Part shown: positions 53,602 to 63,032 of the stretch, piece after piece | Position numbering within the stretch: the first letter of the stretch is position 1 | How the letters are laid out: every line of letters begins with the position of its first letter | Assembly (NCBI GenBank): GCA_002364325.1 | Contig: DEXV01000003.1 | Location: forward strand, 62,461-126,460 | Length of the DNA: 64,000 bases | Source: Gillisia sp. UBA3175 | Lineage (GTDB): Bacteria > Bacteroidota > Bacteroidia > Flavobacteriales > Flavobacteriaceae | Direction: 5' to 3' | The notes under the pieces: generated by a model | Database searches by the model: none | The model's input: the letters and a program-made list of their open reading frames with translations, nothing else | What the model was told of the DNA's origin: nothing | Program-made: the position numbers and the translations under genes

Positions 53602-55470
53602 TTAGGCTTCTTTAGCTCCCAATTCAAAATATCGCTCTGTTTTGTTTTCTATAAAATCCTCAACTTCTTTTAGCTCCATAGATTTTTTTGCAATTTCATT
53701 TGAAGATAAATTTTCTAAAAATTCCTGCTGAATTTTTTCTTTCTTCTTCTCTAGATTTGCGATCTCCTTTTCAAGTTTGTTGAATTCTTTCTTTTCGTTG
53801 TAGGTAAGTCCGTTGTCTGGTTTTGACTCCGACTTTGTAGCAACATCTTTTACAATAATATTTTTGGATTTTCCATTAGACTCAGCGACTTGGCTATCCT
53901 CATATTCGCGATAATCGGAATAATTTCCAGGGAAATCCTCAACTTCAGCATTTCCTTGAAACACAAAAAGGTGATCCACGATCTTATCCATGAAGTACCT
54001 GTCGTGAGAAACCACCACTAAACAACCAGGGAAGTCTAATAAGAAATTCTCTAATACATTTAAAGTAACTATATCCAGATCATTGGTAGGTTCATCTAAA
54101 ATAAGAAAGTTGGGATTCTGGATAAGAACAGTACATAAATAAAGTCTCTTTCGTTCTCCCCCGCTTAATTTTTCAACAAAATCGTATTGTTTTTTACGAT
54201 CGAAGAGAAAACGTTCTAAAAGCTGTTGAGCCGAGATCTGCCTTCCTTTTTGTAAGGGAATAAAATCGCCAAACTCTCGTATAACATCTATCACTTTTTG
54301 TCCCGGCTTGGCTTGAATTCCGCCTTGGGTGTAATATCCAAATTTAATAGTTTCGCCGATAGTTACTTTTCCAGAATCGGGTTTAACGGCTCCGGTAAGT
54401 ATATTTAAAAAAGTAGATTTTCCAGTCCCATTTTTTCCGATGATACCAATTCGTTCTCCTTTTTGAAAGTTGTATTCAAATTTATCCAGCAATTGCTTGC
54501 CTTCATAGCTTTTAGAAATTTTATGGATCTCTACAATCTTGCTTCCAAGACGTTCCATATTAATTTCTAATTGAACCTGATGATCCTTTCTTCTTTTAGA
54601 AGCGCGATCCTTGATCTCATGAAAATCGTCTATTCTGGATTTAGATTTGGTGGTTCTTGCTTTTGGTTGCCTGCGCATCCAATCTAATTCCTTTTTAAAA
54701 AGCTGCTTTGCTTTATCGGTATTGGTTTGATCTAATTCTATTCTGGCATCTTTCTTATCTAAATAGTAAGAGTAATTCCCTTTATAAGTATATAGATTTC
54801 CGTCTTCTAATTCCACGATCTCATTACAAACATTTTCTAAGAAATACCTATCGTGAGTTACCATAAAAATGGTGAAATTCTCTTTTCTGAAAAATTCCTC
54901 CAACCATTCTATCATATCAAGATCAAGATGATTGGTAGGCTCATCCAGAATTATAAAATCTGGTTTGCTAAGAAGCATTACCGTTAGCGCTAGTCTTTTC
55001 TTTTGTCCTCCGGAAAGATCACCTACTTTTTTATCTAACTGATCCAGTTTCATTTTGAAAAGGATCTGAGTGTATTGTGTTTCAAAATCCCATGCCTGAT
55101 GCATTTCCATTAGCTCAAAAGCTTTTTGATAAGCATCTGCATCTTCAGGATTTTCTAAAGCTTTTTCATATTGAGCGATCACTCGCATGATCTCGTTATC
55201 CGATGCAAATATGGTTTCCTCTACCGTTAGATTGGGATCAAGATCTGGTTCCTGAGCAAGAAAAGCCGAAGTGATACCCTTTCTGTAAACCACCCTTCCA
55301 TCATCTGGAGTTTCGGTGCCGGCAAGTATATGTAATAAGGTGGTTTTTCCACTTCCATTTTTTGCGACAAATCCCACTTTTTGTCCTTCATTGATTCCGA
55401 AGGAAATATTAGAGAAAAGTTGTAGTTCCCCAAAGGATTTCGCAATATTTTCAACCGATAAGTAATTCAC
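53602..55470 (-). CDS. ABC-F family ATPase
   Basis: This 622-residue soluble protein has two ABC domains. Walker A: GKNGSGKTT-like AKNGSGKTTLL and GKNGTGKSTFL. Signatures: LSGGQKKRLALT and LSGGERKRLYLC. Walker B: FIILDEPTNHLD and FLILDEPTNDLD. The linker between domains and the coiled-coil C-terminus (KKEFNKLEKEIANLEKKKEKIQQEF) place it near Uup/EttA. Such proteins act on ribosomes. The GTG at 55470 is taken as start; the TTG at 55488 lies inside a -7 box. The N-terminal MNYLSVENIAKSFGE is standard. Confidence 0.94.
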   Translation of the reverse strand: MNYLSVENIAKSFGELQLFSNISFGINEGQKVGFVAKNGSGKTTLLHILAGTETPDDGRVVYRKGITSAFLAQEPDLDPNLTVEETIFASDNEIMRVIAQYEKALENPEDADAYQKAFELMEMHQAWDFETQYTQILFKMKLDQLDKKVGDLSGGQKKRLALTVMLLSKPDFIILDEPTNHLDLDMIEWLEEFFRKENFTIFMVTHDRYFLENVCNEIVELEDGNLYTYKGNYSYYLDKKDARIELDQTNTDKAKQLFKKELDWMRRQPKARTTKSKSRIDDFHEIKDRASKRRKDHQVQLEINMERLGSKIVEIHKISKSYEGKQLLDKFEYNFQKGERIGIIGKNGTGKSTFLNILTGAVKPDSGKVTIGETIKFGYYTQGGIQAKPGQKVIDVIREFGDFIPLQKGRQISAQQLLERFLFDRKKQYDFVEKLSGGERKRLYLCTVLIQNPNFLILDEPTNDLDIVTLNVLENFLLDFPGCLVVVSHDRYFMDKIVDHLFVFQGNAEVEDFPGNYSDYREYEDSQVAESNGKSKNIIVKDVATKSESKPDNGLTYNEKKEFNKLEKEIANLEKKKEKIQQEFLENLSSNEIAKKSMELKEVEDFIENKTERYFELGAKEA

Positions 55471-55485
55471 AGAATAAATTTTTTG

Positions 55486-55493
55486 CAAAAATA
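55486..55493 (-). promoter_or_regulatory. Candidate -7 box for the ABC-F gene
   Basis: Minus-strand TATTTTTG matches TAnnTTTG 16 bp upstream of the GTG at 55470. Confidence 0.5.
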
Positions 55494-55547
55494 GCTAGAA
55501 TTTGCCGAGTTAAAAGAAGATTAGTTTTATTATTAGTTTACAACTGC

Positions 55548-55555
55548 TATATTTG
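55548..55555 (+). promoter_or_regulatory. Candidate -7 box of the capsule operon
   Basis: TATATTTG matches TAnnTTTG about 100 bp upstream of the Wza-like gene, leaving room for a ~95-nt leader. No clear -33 TTG was found. Confidence 0.45.
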
Positions 55556-55657
55556 TTTATAAAGTTTGGCTTTAATGGGCCAAATTATATAACAGAAATC
55601 CTTAATCTTGTGCTCTATATCTAGTTTTATTGAATTTATCTACATCGATCTCCGCTT

Positions 55658-56446
55658 ATGAAATATAAATTATTGGGTTTCATTGGAATTGTTGTTTTAT
55701 GTTTCACTTCCTGCATTCCTACCAAAAAGATCACCTATTTACAGCAAAATGAAACTGCCGTAGATAGTATTATTGAAATTCAGCGTCTTAAAAAACCATA
55801 TAGGATACAGATAAATGATCTTTTAAGTATTCGGGTAAAAGCCTTGGACCAGGAATTAGTTGGAATGTTTAACCCTATTAATGAAGAGAATTCAAATGCT
55901 ACCGGCGAAGAGCGTTTATACTATGATGGATTTTTAGTTGATCCACATGGAAATATTCGAATTCCTACATTAGGAGAGATCAATGTCATGGGTTATACCG
56001 TAGAGGAAGTTAGAGATCTCATCGAGAAGGAATTATTGGAAGAATATTTTAAAGATGAAGCTAACATTTTTGTTACCGTTAAATTAGCTGGAATTCGGTA
56101 TACCACTTTAGGAGAAATTAGTGCCGGAAGTCAGGTAGTATATAAGGAACAAGTGACTATAATGGAGGCTGTGGCTAATGCAGGCGGTATAACTGAATAT
56201 GGGGATATGACCAATGTGAAGATCATTCGCCAATATCCGGGAGGAGAAAAAATACATTCTATAGATCTTACTAGCATAAGTGCAACTAAAAGTCCCTATT
56301 ATTATATACAGCCAAATGACTTGATCCTTGTAGATCCATTGCCTCAAAAAGCATTGGGACTAGGAACAACTGGTTTATCTACTTTAAGGGATCTAGTTGG
56401 TATAGCGACTCTTTTAACCTCTGTGATCTTAATTTTTACTCGATAA
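55658..56446 (+). CDS. Wza-like polysaccharide export lipoprotein
   Basis: This 262-residue lipoprotein (lipobox VLCFTSC, Cys 19) forms the outer-membrane export channel with Wzc. It has a poly_export (SLBB-type) domain: YRIQINDLLSIRVKALDQELVGMF, VDPHGNIRIPTLGEINVMGYTVEEVRDLIEKEL and a second SLBB repeat (RYTTLGEISAGSQVVYKEQVTIMEAVANAGGI). A C-terminal helix (LVGIATLLTSVILIFTR) may be the outer-membrane segment. It is the first gene of the capsule operon, with wzc 3 bp downstream. Confidence 0.94.
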   Translation: MKYKLLGFIGIVVLCFTSCIPTKKITYLQQNETAVDSIIEIQRLKKPYRIQINDLLSIRVKALDQELVGMFNPINEENSNATGEERLYYDGFLVDPHGNIRIPTLGEINVMGYTVEEVRDLIEKELLEEYFKDEANIFVTVKLAGIRYTTLGEISAGSQVVYKEQVTIMEAVANAGGITEYGDMTNVKIIRQYPGGEKIHSIDLTSISATKSPYYYIQPNDLILVDPLPQKALGLGTTGLSTLRDLVGIATLLTSVILIFTR

Positions 56447-56449
56447 GTT

Positions 56450-58918
56450 ATGGCAAATGAAGATGATCACATATCCGATGTAGGCTCCACTTTCGATTTT
56501 AAGGGGTTTATATTAAAAATTTTTAGTTATTGGCAGTTGGTGTTGGTATCAGTTGCTATTAGTTTGGGAGTGGCTTATTACAATAACGTTCGAAAATTAC
56601 CTGTCTATCAATTAGGAAATTCAATTTCAATTAAGGACGATCAAAATCCTTTTTTCTCGGCCAATACAAGTCTTACTTTTAACTGGGGAGGGGTATCAGA
56701 TAAAGTAACTACTGCTACTACTATTTTACAATCCAGATCTCATAATGAGCAGGTGGTTTCAAAACTTCAGTATTACCTTCAATACTTAGTAGAGGGAGAA
56801 TACCAACGTGTGGATGCTTATGGGAATACGCCTTTTCTAGTTAAAGTAGATACTAGTAGGTTCCAAGCAATAAACTTACCTATTAGTATAACTTTTAAAG
56901 ACGAAAACACTTTTAACCTAAGTGCTGATATACCTTCAACGATTACTACTCAAAGCTATGGCTCCAAGGAAAAGGGCTCAATGAATTTAGAACCTCAAGA
57001 ATTTAGCAGGAATTTTAAAGTTGATGAGAATATTGAACTGCCATTTTTTAGCGGAACTATAATACGAACAGGGCAAGCATTACAGGCAGGGAAACCTTTT
57101 TATATTAACTTCATGAATTTCGATGGAGCTGTAGGCCAATATAGAGGAGTATCCATTGGGGCAGATAATATGAATGGTTCCATGTTAAATCTATCGATGA
57201 CAGGAGGTAATAAAACCAGGATCGTGGAATATTTAAATGGGACGGTAGCCGTTCTAAGTGAGAATATGCTCGCACGAAAAAATTTATTCGCTACCAAGAC
57301 CATTCGTTTTATAGATAGTAGCTTGGCGGTAAAATCCAGGGAATTAAAGGTTGTAGAAGATGAATTAAATGATTTTAGGAATGAGAATGCGATCTTAGAT
57401 ATTTCAGCAGAAAGCTCAGAGATATCTGCGAAATTAGCGGGATTGGATGTACGAAAAGAGGATATTAGAAGGCAGTTAGCTTATTTTAATACACTTCAGA
57501 ATTATCTGGAAACTAAAACAGATTATAGCAATGTGCCGGCGCCATCTGTTGCTGGGATCACCGAGGGAAGTATTACAGCAGGAGTGGGTAAGATCTTGGA
57601 ATTATCTCAGGAACGAAGTAAATATCAATATTCAATAAAAGAAGGCTCTCCTGTTTTTGCAGATATAGATAGGCAGATCAATTCAATAAAAACAGTGCTT
57701 TTAGAGAATATTAAATCTTCTACTGGCTTATTGCAGGGAGAGATAAGAACAATTAATGGTCAAATTGCACAATCTGAAAGCGCAATTAAAAAATTACCTC
57801 AAGAGGAACAAGACCTTTTAAAGATCCAACGTAAATATAGCATCAGTGAAAAGACCTATAATCTATTTCTTGAAAAGCGAAGTGAAGCGGCACTGATCAA
57901 GGCTGCTAATGTGAGTGATGTAATGATAATAGATGGCGCTAAAGACACAGGTGGTGGACAGATCGGGCCTAATACTCAATTAAATTATGTGATGGCACTT
58001 TTGGTGGGAGCAGTAATTCCGCTGGTTTTTGTCTTTCTTCTGGTTTTCTTGAATACCAATGTTTTAAATGCTCAAGAAGTATCTCGACTTTCTCCAATAC
58101 CAATATTAGGCTTGATAGGTAAGAACAAAGCAGATGCCAATTTGGTAGTCTTTGAAAAACCGAAATCTGCAATTGCCGAAAGTTTTAGAGGCATACGGAG
58201 TAGTTTACAATTCATGTATAAGAAACAAGGGGTCACCGGCACAAAAACCGTGATGATCACATCATCTGTTTCTGGAGAAGGAAAAACATTTTGTGCCATG
58301 AACCTGGCTACGGTATTTGCACTTAGCGAAAAGAAAACGGTTTTGCTAGGACTCGATCTACGTAAACCGAAGATCTTCGATGATTTTGAATTGGACAATG
58401 ATCTTGGAGTTGTAAATTATTTAATAGGTAATAATAGCGTAGATGAAATTGTTCAACCAAGTAAGATCCCTTATTTAGATGTAATTACCGCAGGAGCAAT
58501 TCCTCCAAATCCTTCTGAATTATTGATGAGTGACCAAATGGAGGTGCTCATGAATGAATTAAAGGAGAAATATGATTATATAATAATGGATACCCCGCCA
58601 ATTGGGATCGTTGCCGATGCAATGAACCTGGTAAAATACGCCGATGCTACCTTGTTCTTGATAAGACAAGATTATACCAAAAGAGGGATGTTAGAGTCAA
58701 TCAATGAAAAATACCATAAAGGAGAAATAAAAAATATCAGCTTTGTGCTCAACTACTTCCAGCATCGTGCAAAATATGGCTATGGCTATGGCTACGGATA
58801 TGGCTATGGTTACGGATATGGCTACTCCTATAATAAATATAATGCTTACGGGGAAGGACCAAACAAAATTGCTCAACTTAAAAAGTTGTGGAGAAAAGCG
58901 ATGAGGAATTTTGAGTAA
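56450..58918 (+). CDS. Wzc-like chain-length regulator and tyrosine autokinase
   Basis: This 822-residue bitopic inner-membrane protein has a first helix near 28-47 (Wzz domain start), a long periplasmic part with coiled coil (~290-460), a second helix near 508-532 and a cytoplasmic BY-kinase: Walker A TSSVSGEGKTF (~605), A' LLGLDLRKPK and B YDYIIMDTPPIG (~710). The Tyr tail is unusual: an alternating Tyr-Gly run (about eight YG pairs, residues ~776-791), then YSYNKYNAYGEG. Autophosphorylation of this cluster would regulate polymer length and export. It follows wza by 3 bp. Confidence 0.95.
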   Translation: MANEDDHISDVGSTFDFKGFILKIFSYWQLVLVSVAISLGVAYYNNVRKLPVYQLGNSISIKDDQNPFFSANTSLTFNWGGVSDKVTTATTILQSRSHNEQVVSKLQYYLQYLVEGEYQRVDAYGNTPFLVKVDTSRFQAINLPISITFKDENTFNLSADIPSTITTQSYGSKEKGSMNLEPQEFSRNFKVDENIELPFFSGTIIRTGQALQAGKPFYINFMNFDGAVGQYRGVSIGADNMNGSMLNLSMTGGNKTRIVEYLNGTVAVLSENMLARKNLFATKTIRFIDSSLAVKSRELKVVEDELNDFRNENAILDISAESSEISAKLAGLDVRKEDIRRQLAYFNTLQNYLETKTDYSNVPAPSVAGITEGSITAGVGKILELSQERSKYQYSIKEGSPVFADIDRQINSIKTVLLENIKSSTGLLQGEIRTINGQIAQSESAIKKLPQEEQDLLKIQRKYSISEKTYNLFLEKRSEAALIKAANVSDVMIIDGAKDTGGGQIGPNTQLNYVMALLVGAVIPLVFVFLLVFLNTNVLNAQEVSRLSPIPILGLIGKNKADANLVVFEKPKSAIAESFRGIRSSLQFMYKKQGVTGTKTVMITSSVSGEGKTFCAMNLATVFALSEKKTVLLGLDLRKPKIFDDFELDNDLGVVNYLIGNNSVDEIVQPSKIPYLDVITAGAIPPNPSELLMSDQMEVLMNELKEKYDYIIMDTPPIGIVADAMNLVKYADATLFLIRQDYTKRGMLESINEKYHKGEIKNISFVLNYFQHRAKYGYGYGYGYGYGYGYGYSYNKYNAYGEGPNKIAQLKKLWRKAMRNFE

Positions 58919-58990
58919 GAATGAAGTTGTGAGTGGTCGGTTTTCAGTTGTGGGGTTGGTTAATTTTATAATTAATATATAAAGTAAGGT

Positions 58991-59353
58991 TTGAAGACTT
59001 ATAAGGATCTTGATATTTATAACTTGGCATTTTTATATGCGGTAGAAGTGCATAAAATTTCTTTGAAACTGCCGAAATTCGAACTTTATGAGCAGGGAAG
59101 TCAAATAAGAAGATCTTCGAAAAGTATAAAAGATAATATAGTTGAAGGATACGGAAGACGGACTTATAAACAGGATTTTATAAAATTTTTAATATATGCC
59201 CACGCCTCTTCGTTAGAATGTTATTCTCAACTAGAAATGATTGATGAATTATACGATTTTCCTGAAATTAAAGAACTGAAACATAATTATGATAAGTTAG
59301 GGGGCAAGATATATTCGTTTATTCAATATGTAGAAAATAATTGGAAAACCTGA
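58991..59353 (+). CDS. Four-helix bundle protein (S23/IVS type)
   Basis: This 120-residue protein is predicted to be a four-helix bundle of the family first found in 23S rRNA intervening sequences: [29 protein letters not shown]...[48 protein letters not shown]. The start is a TTG at 58991. Such genes often sit singly within Bacteroidota capsule and other variable loci. Their role is unknown; some relatives bind nucleic acids. It lies in the same direction as its capsule neighbours. Confidence 0.88.
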   Translation: MKTYKDLDIYNLAFLYAVEVHKISLKLPKFELYEQGSQIRRSSKSIKDNIVEGYGRRTYKQDFIKFLIYAHASSLECYSQLEMIDELYDFPEIKELKHNYDKLGGKIYSFIQYVENNWKT

Positions 59354-59391
59354 CCGACAACCAATAACCGCCAACTGAGAACCCATTACCA

Positions 59392-60255
59392 ATGAGCGAA
59401 GCGAATAACAATGACTGGCTATACGAAATAACCCCTAAACGGAAATTTATAGATCTCAACTTCCAGGAGATTTGGCGTTATAGAGATCTTTTGATACTTT
59501 TTGTTAAACGGAATATAGTTACCGTTTATAAACAAACTATTCTTGGTCCGCTTTGGTATTTTATACAACCAATGTTTACTGCGATCACTTTTACCTTAGT
59601 ATTTAATAATATTGCGAATATTCCAACGGGTGATGTCCCTCCATTTTTGTTTAATCTAACAGGAATTACAGCATGGAATTATTTTAGTCAGTGTTTAACA
59701 GGAACTTCAGATACCTTTAGGGCGAATGCAGGGATATTTGGGAAGGTATATTTCCCAAGAGTTATCATGCCACTTTCTAATGTCATTACCAACTTATTCA
59801 AATTTGGAATCCAACTTTTGGTGTTGGTAGTTTCTTATATCTATGTGGTATGGAGTGGGGTGGAAATAAGTCCAAACCTCAATCTTTTGTTGCTTCCGGT
59901 TTATATTTTAATGATGGCTATGCTTGGATTGGGATTGGGAATGATCATTTCAGCATTTACTACTAAATATAGAGACCTTACAGTTCTAGTGGGATTTGCA
60001 ACCTCTTTATTAGTTTATTTTTCAGCAGTTCCCTATCCTTTAAGTGAGGTGGAGAATAAAATGCCAGATTATGCGTGGATCGTTCAATATAACCCTCTTA
60101 CCCAAATTATTGAAGGCTTTAGGTATATGATTTTAGATGTGGGGAGTTTTAGTTGGTTTGGATTTTTCTACACCTTAATCATTTCAATTATTCTTTTTCT
60201 TTTTGGCCTTATAGTGTTTAATAGAACAGAGAAGAATTTTATAGATACAGTTTAA
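59392..60255 (+). CDS. Wzm-type ABC-2 permease for polysaccharide export
   Basis: This 287-residue membrane protein has about six helices. The N-terminal amphipathic segment and IWRYRDLLILFVKRNIVTVYKQTILGPLWYFIQPMFTAITFTLVF are typical of O-antigen/teichoic-acid permeases (Wzm/TagG). It also has FPRVIMPLSNVITNLFKF and WIVQYNPLTQIIEGFRYMIL. Such permeases need an ATPase (Wzt/TagH), usually encoded directly downstream. Here the next gene is a pyruvyltransferase, so the partner must lie elsewhere, perhaps beyond the window. Confidence 0.92.
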   Translation: MSEANNNDWLYEITPKRKFIDLNFQEIWRYRDLLILFVKRNIVTVYKQTILGPLWYFIQPMFTAITFTLVFNNIANIPTGDVPPFLFNLTGITAWNYFSQCLTGTSDTFRANAGIFGKVYFPRVIMPLSNVITNLFKFGIQLLVLVVSYIYVVWSGVEISPNLNLLLLPVYILMMAMLGLGLGMIISAFTTKYRDLTVLVGFATSLLVYFSAVPYPLSEVENKMPDYAWIVQYNPLTQIIEGFRYMILDVGSFSWFGFFYTLIISIILFLFGLIVFNRTEKNFIDTV

Positions 60256-60290
60256 TTAAATAATAAAATATCTAAGTAATATATAAATAC

Positions 60291-61106
60291 ATGTCTTCTA
60301 ATAAACCCATCCCACTTTTTTGGTGGAGCGAAATAAAATTTCTTTTTAAAAAAAAGGAGAATTATGGAGATCTGTTATCAAAATATTTAGTTGAAAAAAT
60401 ATCTGGAAGAAAGGTAAAATGGGTTCATCCTAAAAAACAGCCCTGGTATAAATGGGATAAAAGAAATTATGTTACTATAGGAAGTGTAATTCACCATGCT
60501 TCCAAAGATAGTATTGTGTGGGGAAGCGGAATTATCGATAAAAAGCAATTTATCAAAAAAGCAGATTTCCGTGCGATTCGCGGTCCTCAAACCAGAAAAT
60601 ATTTGCTAGAACTAGGTTATGAGTGTCCCGAAGTTTACGGAGATCCAGCTTTGTTACTTCCAAAATATTATCATCCGGAAGTGGAGAAAAAACGCAAAAT
60701 AGGGATTATTCCACATTATCATGATTTTAAATTTGTTTTAGAAAATTATAAAAATGATCCTGAAATCCTGGTGATCGACCTTATGACTCTGGATGTGGAA
60801 GAAGTTACCAGACAAATACTGAGTTGCGAAAAAACAATTTCCTCTTCTTTGCATGGAATAATAGTTTCTCACGCTTATGGAATTCCAAGTATTTGGGTGG
60901 AGTTTTCAAATAAAATCTTTGGAGATGGAATTAAATATCGAGATTACTTGGAATCTTTGGAGATTCCTTTTTATCAGGCAGAATTTCTGGATAAAAAAAT
61001 GCCTTGGCAGAAAATTGAGGATATGTTTGAAAAATATCCAAATCTACCTGAAAATTCAAAAATAAATGAATTGCAACAAGGTTTGATGAAAAGTTGCCAG
61101 TTTTAA
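60291..61106 (+). CDS. Polysaccharide pyruvyltransferase-family protein
   Basis: This 271-residue protein is of the CsaB/WcaK-like pyruvyltransferase family, which adds pyruvate ketals to surface sugars. Visible marks are NYGDLLSKYLVEKISGR, IVWGSGII, FRAIRGPQTRKYLLELGYECPEVYGDPALLLP and SSSLHGIIVSHAYGIPSIWVE near the end. The length is shorter than the larger family members but complete. It is in the operon 36 bp after the permease. The exact acceptor is unknown. Confidence 0.9.
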   Translation: MSSNKPIPLFWWSEIKFLFKKKENYGDLLSKYLVEKISGRKVKWVHPKKQPWYKWDKRNYVTIGSVIHHASKDSIVWGSGIIDKKQFIKKADFRAIRGPQTRKYLLELGYECPEVYGDPALLLPKYYHPEVEKKRKIGIIPHYHDFKFVLENYKNDPEILVIDLMTLDVEEVTRQILSCEKTISSSLHGIIVSHAYGIPSIWVEFSNKIFGDGIKYRDYLESLEIPFYQAEFLDKKMPWQKIEDMFEKYPNLPENSKINELQQGLMKSCQF

Positions 61107-61219
61107 ATAAATTACAGTTAATGAGATCGTATCGGCAAAAGACTTGCGAAAACAATAAACCACAAACAATGAACAACCAGTTGTCATTATAATTTCTAAA
61201 TTGCCGTTTTATTAAAGCC

Positions 61220-62065
61220 ATGTCCAAAGATCTGAATCAGGAAAAAAATAAGCTACATTACGAAGCATTATATGCCAATTATCCCATCAGCAATATTCTT
61301 CATTGGATCAATAATTTAGATGAATTTCTCGACTCTGCTACTACTACTGAAACCAGTTGGTTTGGATTATATCAGAATAATTTTAGGAAAAAAATAAAGG
61401 GAAAGAAAGTATTGGAAATGGGCTGTGGAGATTGTACCAATGCAGCAGTAATGGCTGCTTTGGGAGCCGAGGTTTTTGCTAATGACATAGCATCAGTAAG
61501 TGGTGAAATTGTTAGAAAGCTAAACGAAAATTATACTTTTAAGCATCCTATTATTTTTGTAGAAGGGGATTTTTTAGAAAATAACTTACCTCCCAAAAGT
61601 TTTGATTTTGTGGTTGGAAAAGCTTTTTTACACCATTTGACCATTCCTGTAGAAAAATTATTTTTAAAAGAAACTGCAAGATTGTTGAAATCCAATGGGG
61701 AAGCACGTTTTTTTGAGCCAGCAGTAAATTCTATATTATTGGATGAAATACGTTGGCATATCCCGATTGGGGGTAGGCCTTCTAAATTTAATAAGGCTAA
61801 ATTTAAGATATGGAAAGATAACGATCCCCACCCAGATAGAACTTTTAGTTCTGCCCATTTCGAGAAAGCGGGTAAGGAATTTTTTGAAAATGTAAAAACG
61901 ATACCTTTAGGTGCGCTGGAACGTTTCAGTCGCTTGATGAAATGGGGTAAAAAACAAGCTGAGTACAAACGTTGGGCTTTTAAAAAAGAAACCAAACTTC
62001 CAGCAAGCCTAAATAGAACACTTGCCCGAGGGCAAGTGATAATTTACAGAAGGCCAATATCTTAA
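61220..62065 (+). CDS. Class I SAM-dependent methyltransferase in the capsule operon
   Basis: This 281-residue methyltransferase has motif I VLEMGCGDCTNAAVMAALGAEVFANDIA and FDFVVGKAFLHHLTIPVEKLFLKETARLLKSNGEARFFEP. It probably methylates a sugar or lipid carrier-linked glycan; the substrate is unknown. The gap before it (113 bp) is the largest in this part of the operon and holds nothing recognisable. Confidence 0.85.
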   Translation: MSKDLNQEKNKLHYEALYANYPISNILHWINNLDEFLDSATTTETSWFGLYQNNFRKKIKGKKVLEMGCGDCTNAAVMAALGAEVFANDIASVSGEIVRKLNENYTFKHPIIFVEGDFLENNLPPKSFDFVVGKAFLHHLTIPVEKLFLKETARLLKSNGEARFFEPAVNSILLDEIRWHIPIGGRPSKFNKAKFKIWKDNDPHPDRTFSSAHFEKAGKEFFENVKTIPLGALERFSRLMKWGKKQAEYKRWAFKKETKLPASLNRTLARGQVIIYRRPIS

Positions 62066-62102
62066 ATCTCGGAGCTGAATTGTAGATTTTGAAAACATTA
62101 AA

Positions 62103-63032
62103 ATGAAATCAAAAATTAAGGATTTATTAAACAAAATGCCCTACATAAAGTTTTTGCAGGACGAAAACAATAAATTAAAAGCACAGTTAAAGGCAGAAAA
62201 TGATGTTATGATGTTCCCTCCCGGGCATTATTACTCCCCGATATTTTCTATTCATGAAATAAAAAAACACGAGCAGAGGATTTGGAAGGAAAAGCTGCCA
62301 GATGTTATTCCGGGCATATATTTAAACACAAATTATCAACTTCAGTTAATAAGAGATTTAAGCGAATACTTTTCGGAAATGCCTTTTATGGCGCAACCAC
62401 AAAATGAGTTGCGCTTTTATTTTGAAAATGATTATTATTCCTATACAGATGGAATCATTTTATATTCCATGATTCGATATTTCAAACCAAAACGTTTAAT
62501 AGAAGTCGGATCTGGTTTTTCTTCCGCGCTTATGATGGATACCAATGAACAATTCTTCGATGGTGCCATTCATCTAGAATTTATAGAACCCAATCCCAAA
62601 AGGCTTTATTCTCTATTTAAAGAAAGTGATAAAGCAACTATAAAAGTAACCGAAGATTTGGTACAACATATACCAGTATCAAAATTTCAGGAATTGGAAA
62701 ATGGGGATATCTTGTTTATAGATAGCTCGCATGTGGCAAAAACGGGAAGTGACCTTAATTATATTTTGTTCGAAATTTTACCAAGTTTAAATAAAGGAGT
62801 GCTTATTCATTTTCACGATATTTTTTATCCGTTCGAATATCCAAAAGAATGGGTGTATGGCGGAAGAAATTGGAACGAAAATTATATTTTAAGAGCTTAT
62901 TTAATGAATTCCGATTCTTATAAAATTATTTATTTTTCAGATTTTATGCATAAAAAACATCCAGATTCTTTTACAAATATGCCACTATGTTATAAAAATA
63001 CGGGAGGGGCCTTATGGTTGGAAAAAATTTAG
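62103..63032 (+). CDS. Class I SAM-dependent methyltransferase in the capsule operon
   Basis: This 309-residue protein has an N-terminal helical extension, then a methyltransferase domain of the Methyltransf_24 type from ~130: RLIEVGSGFSSALMMDTNEQF (motif I), HLEFIEPNPKRLYSLF, DILFIDSSHVAKTGSDLNYILFEILPSLNKGVLIHFHDIFYPFEYP. The DSSH...HFHDIF metal-like residues are typical of this subgroup. A role in modifying surface sugars is inferred from context. Its 3' end overlaps the GT2 gene by 19 bp. Confidence 0.87.
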   Translation: MKSKIKDLLNKMPYIKFLQDENNKLKAQLKAENDVMMFPPGHYYSPIFSIHEIKKHEQRIWKEKLPDVIPGIYLNTNYQLQLIRDLSEYFSEMPFMAQPQNELRFYFENDYYSYTDGIILYSMIRYFKPKRLIEVGSGFSSALMMDTNEQFFDGAIHLEFIEPNPKRLYSLFKESDKATIKVTEDLVQHIPVSKFQELENGDILFIDSSHVAKTGSDLNYILFEILPSLNKGVLIHFHDIFYPFEYPKEWVYGGRNWNENYILRAYLMNSDSYKIIYFSDFMHKKHPDSFTNMPLCYKNTGGALWLEKI

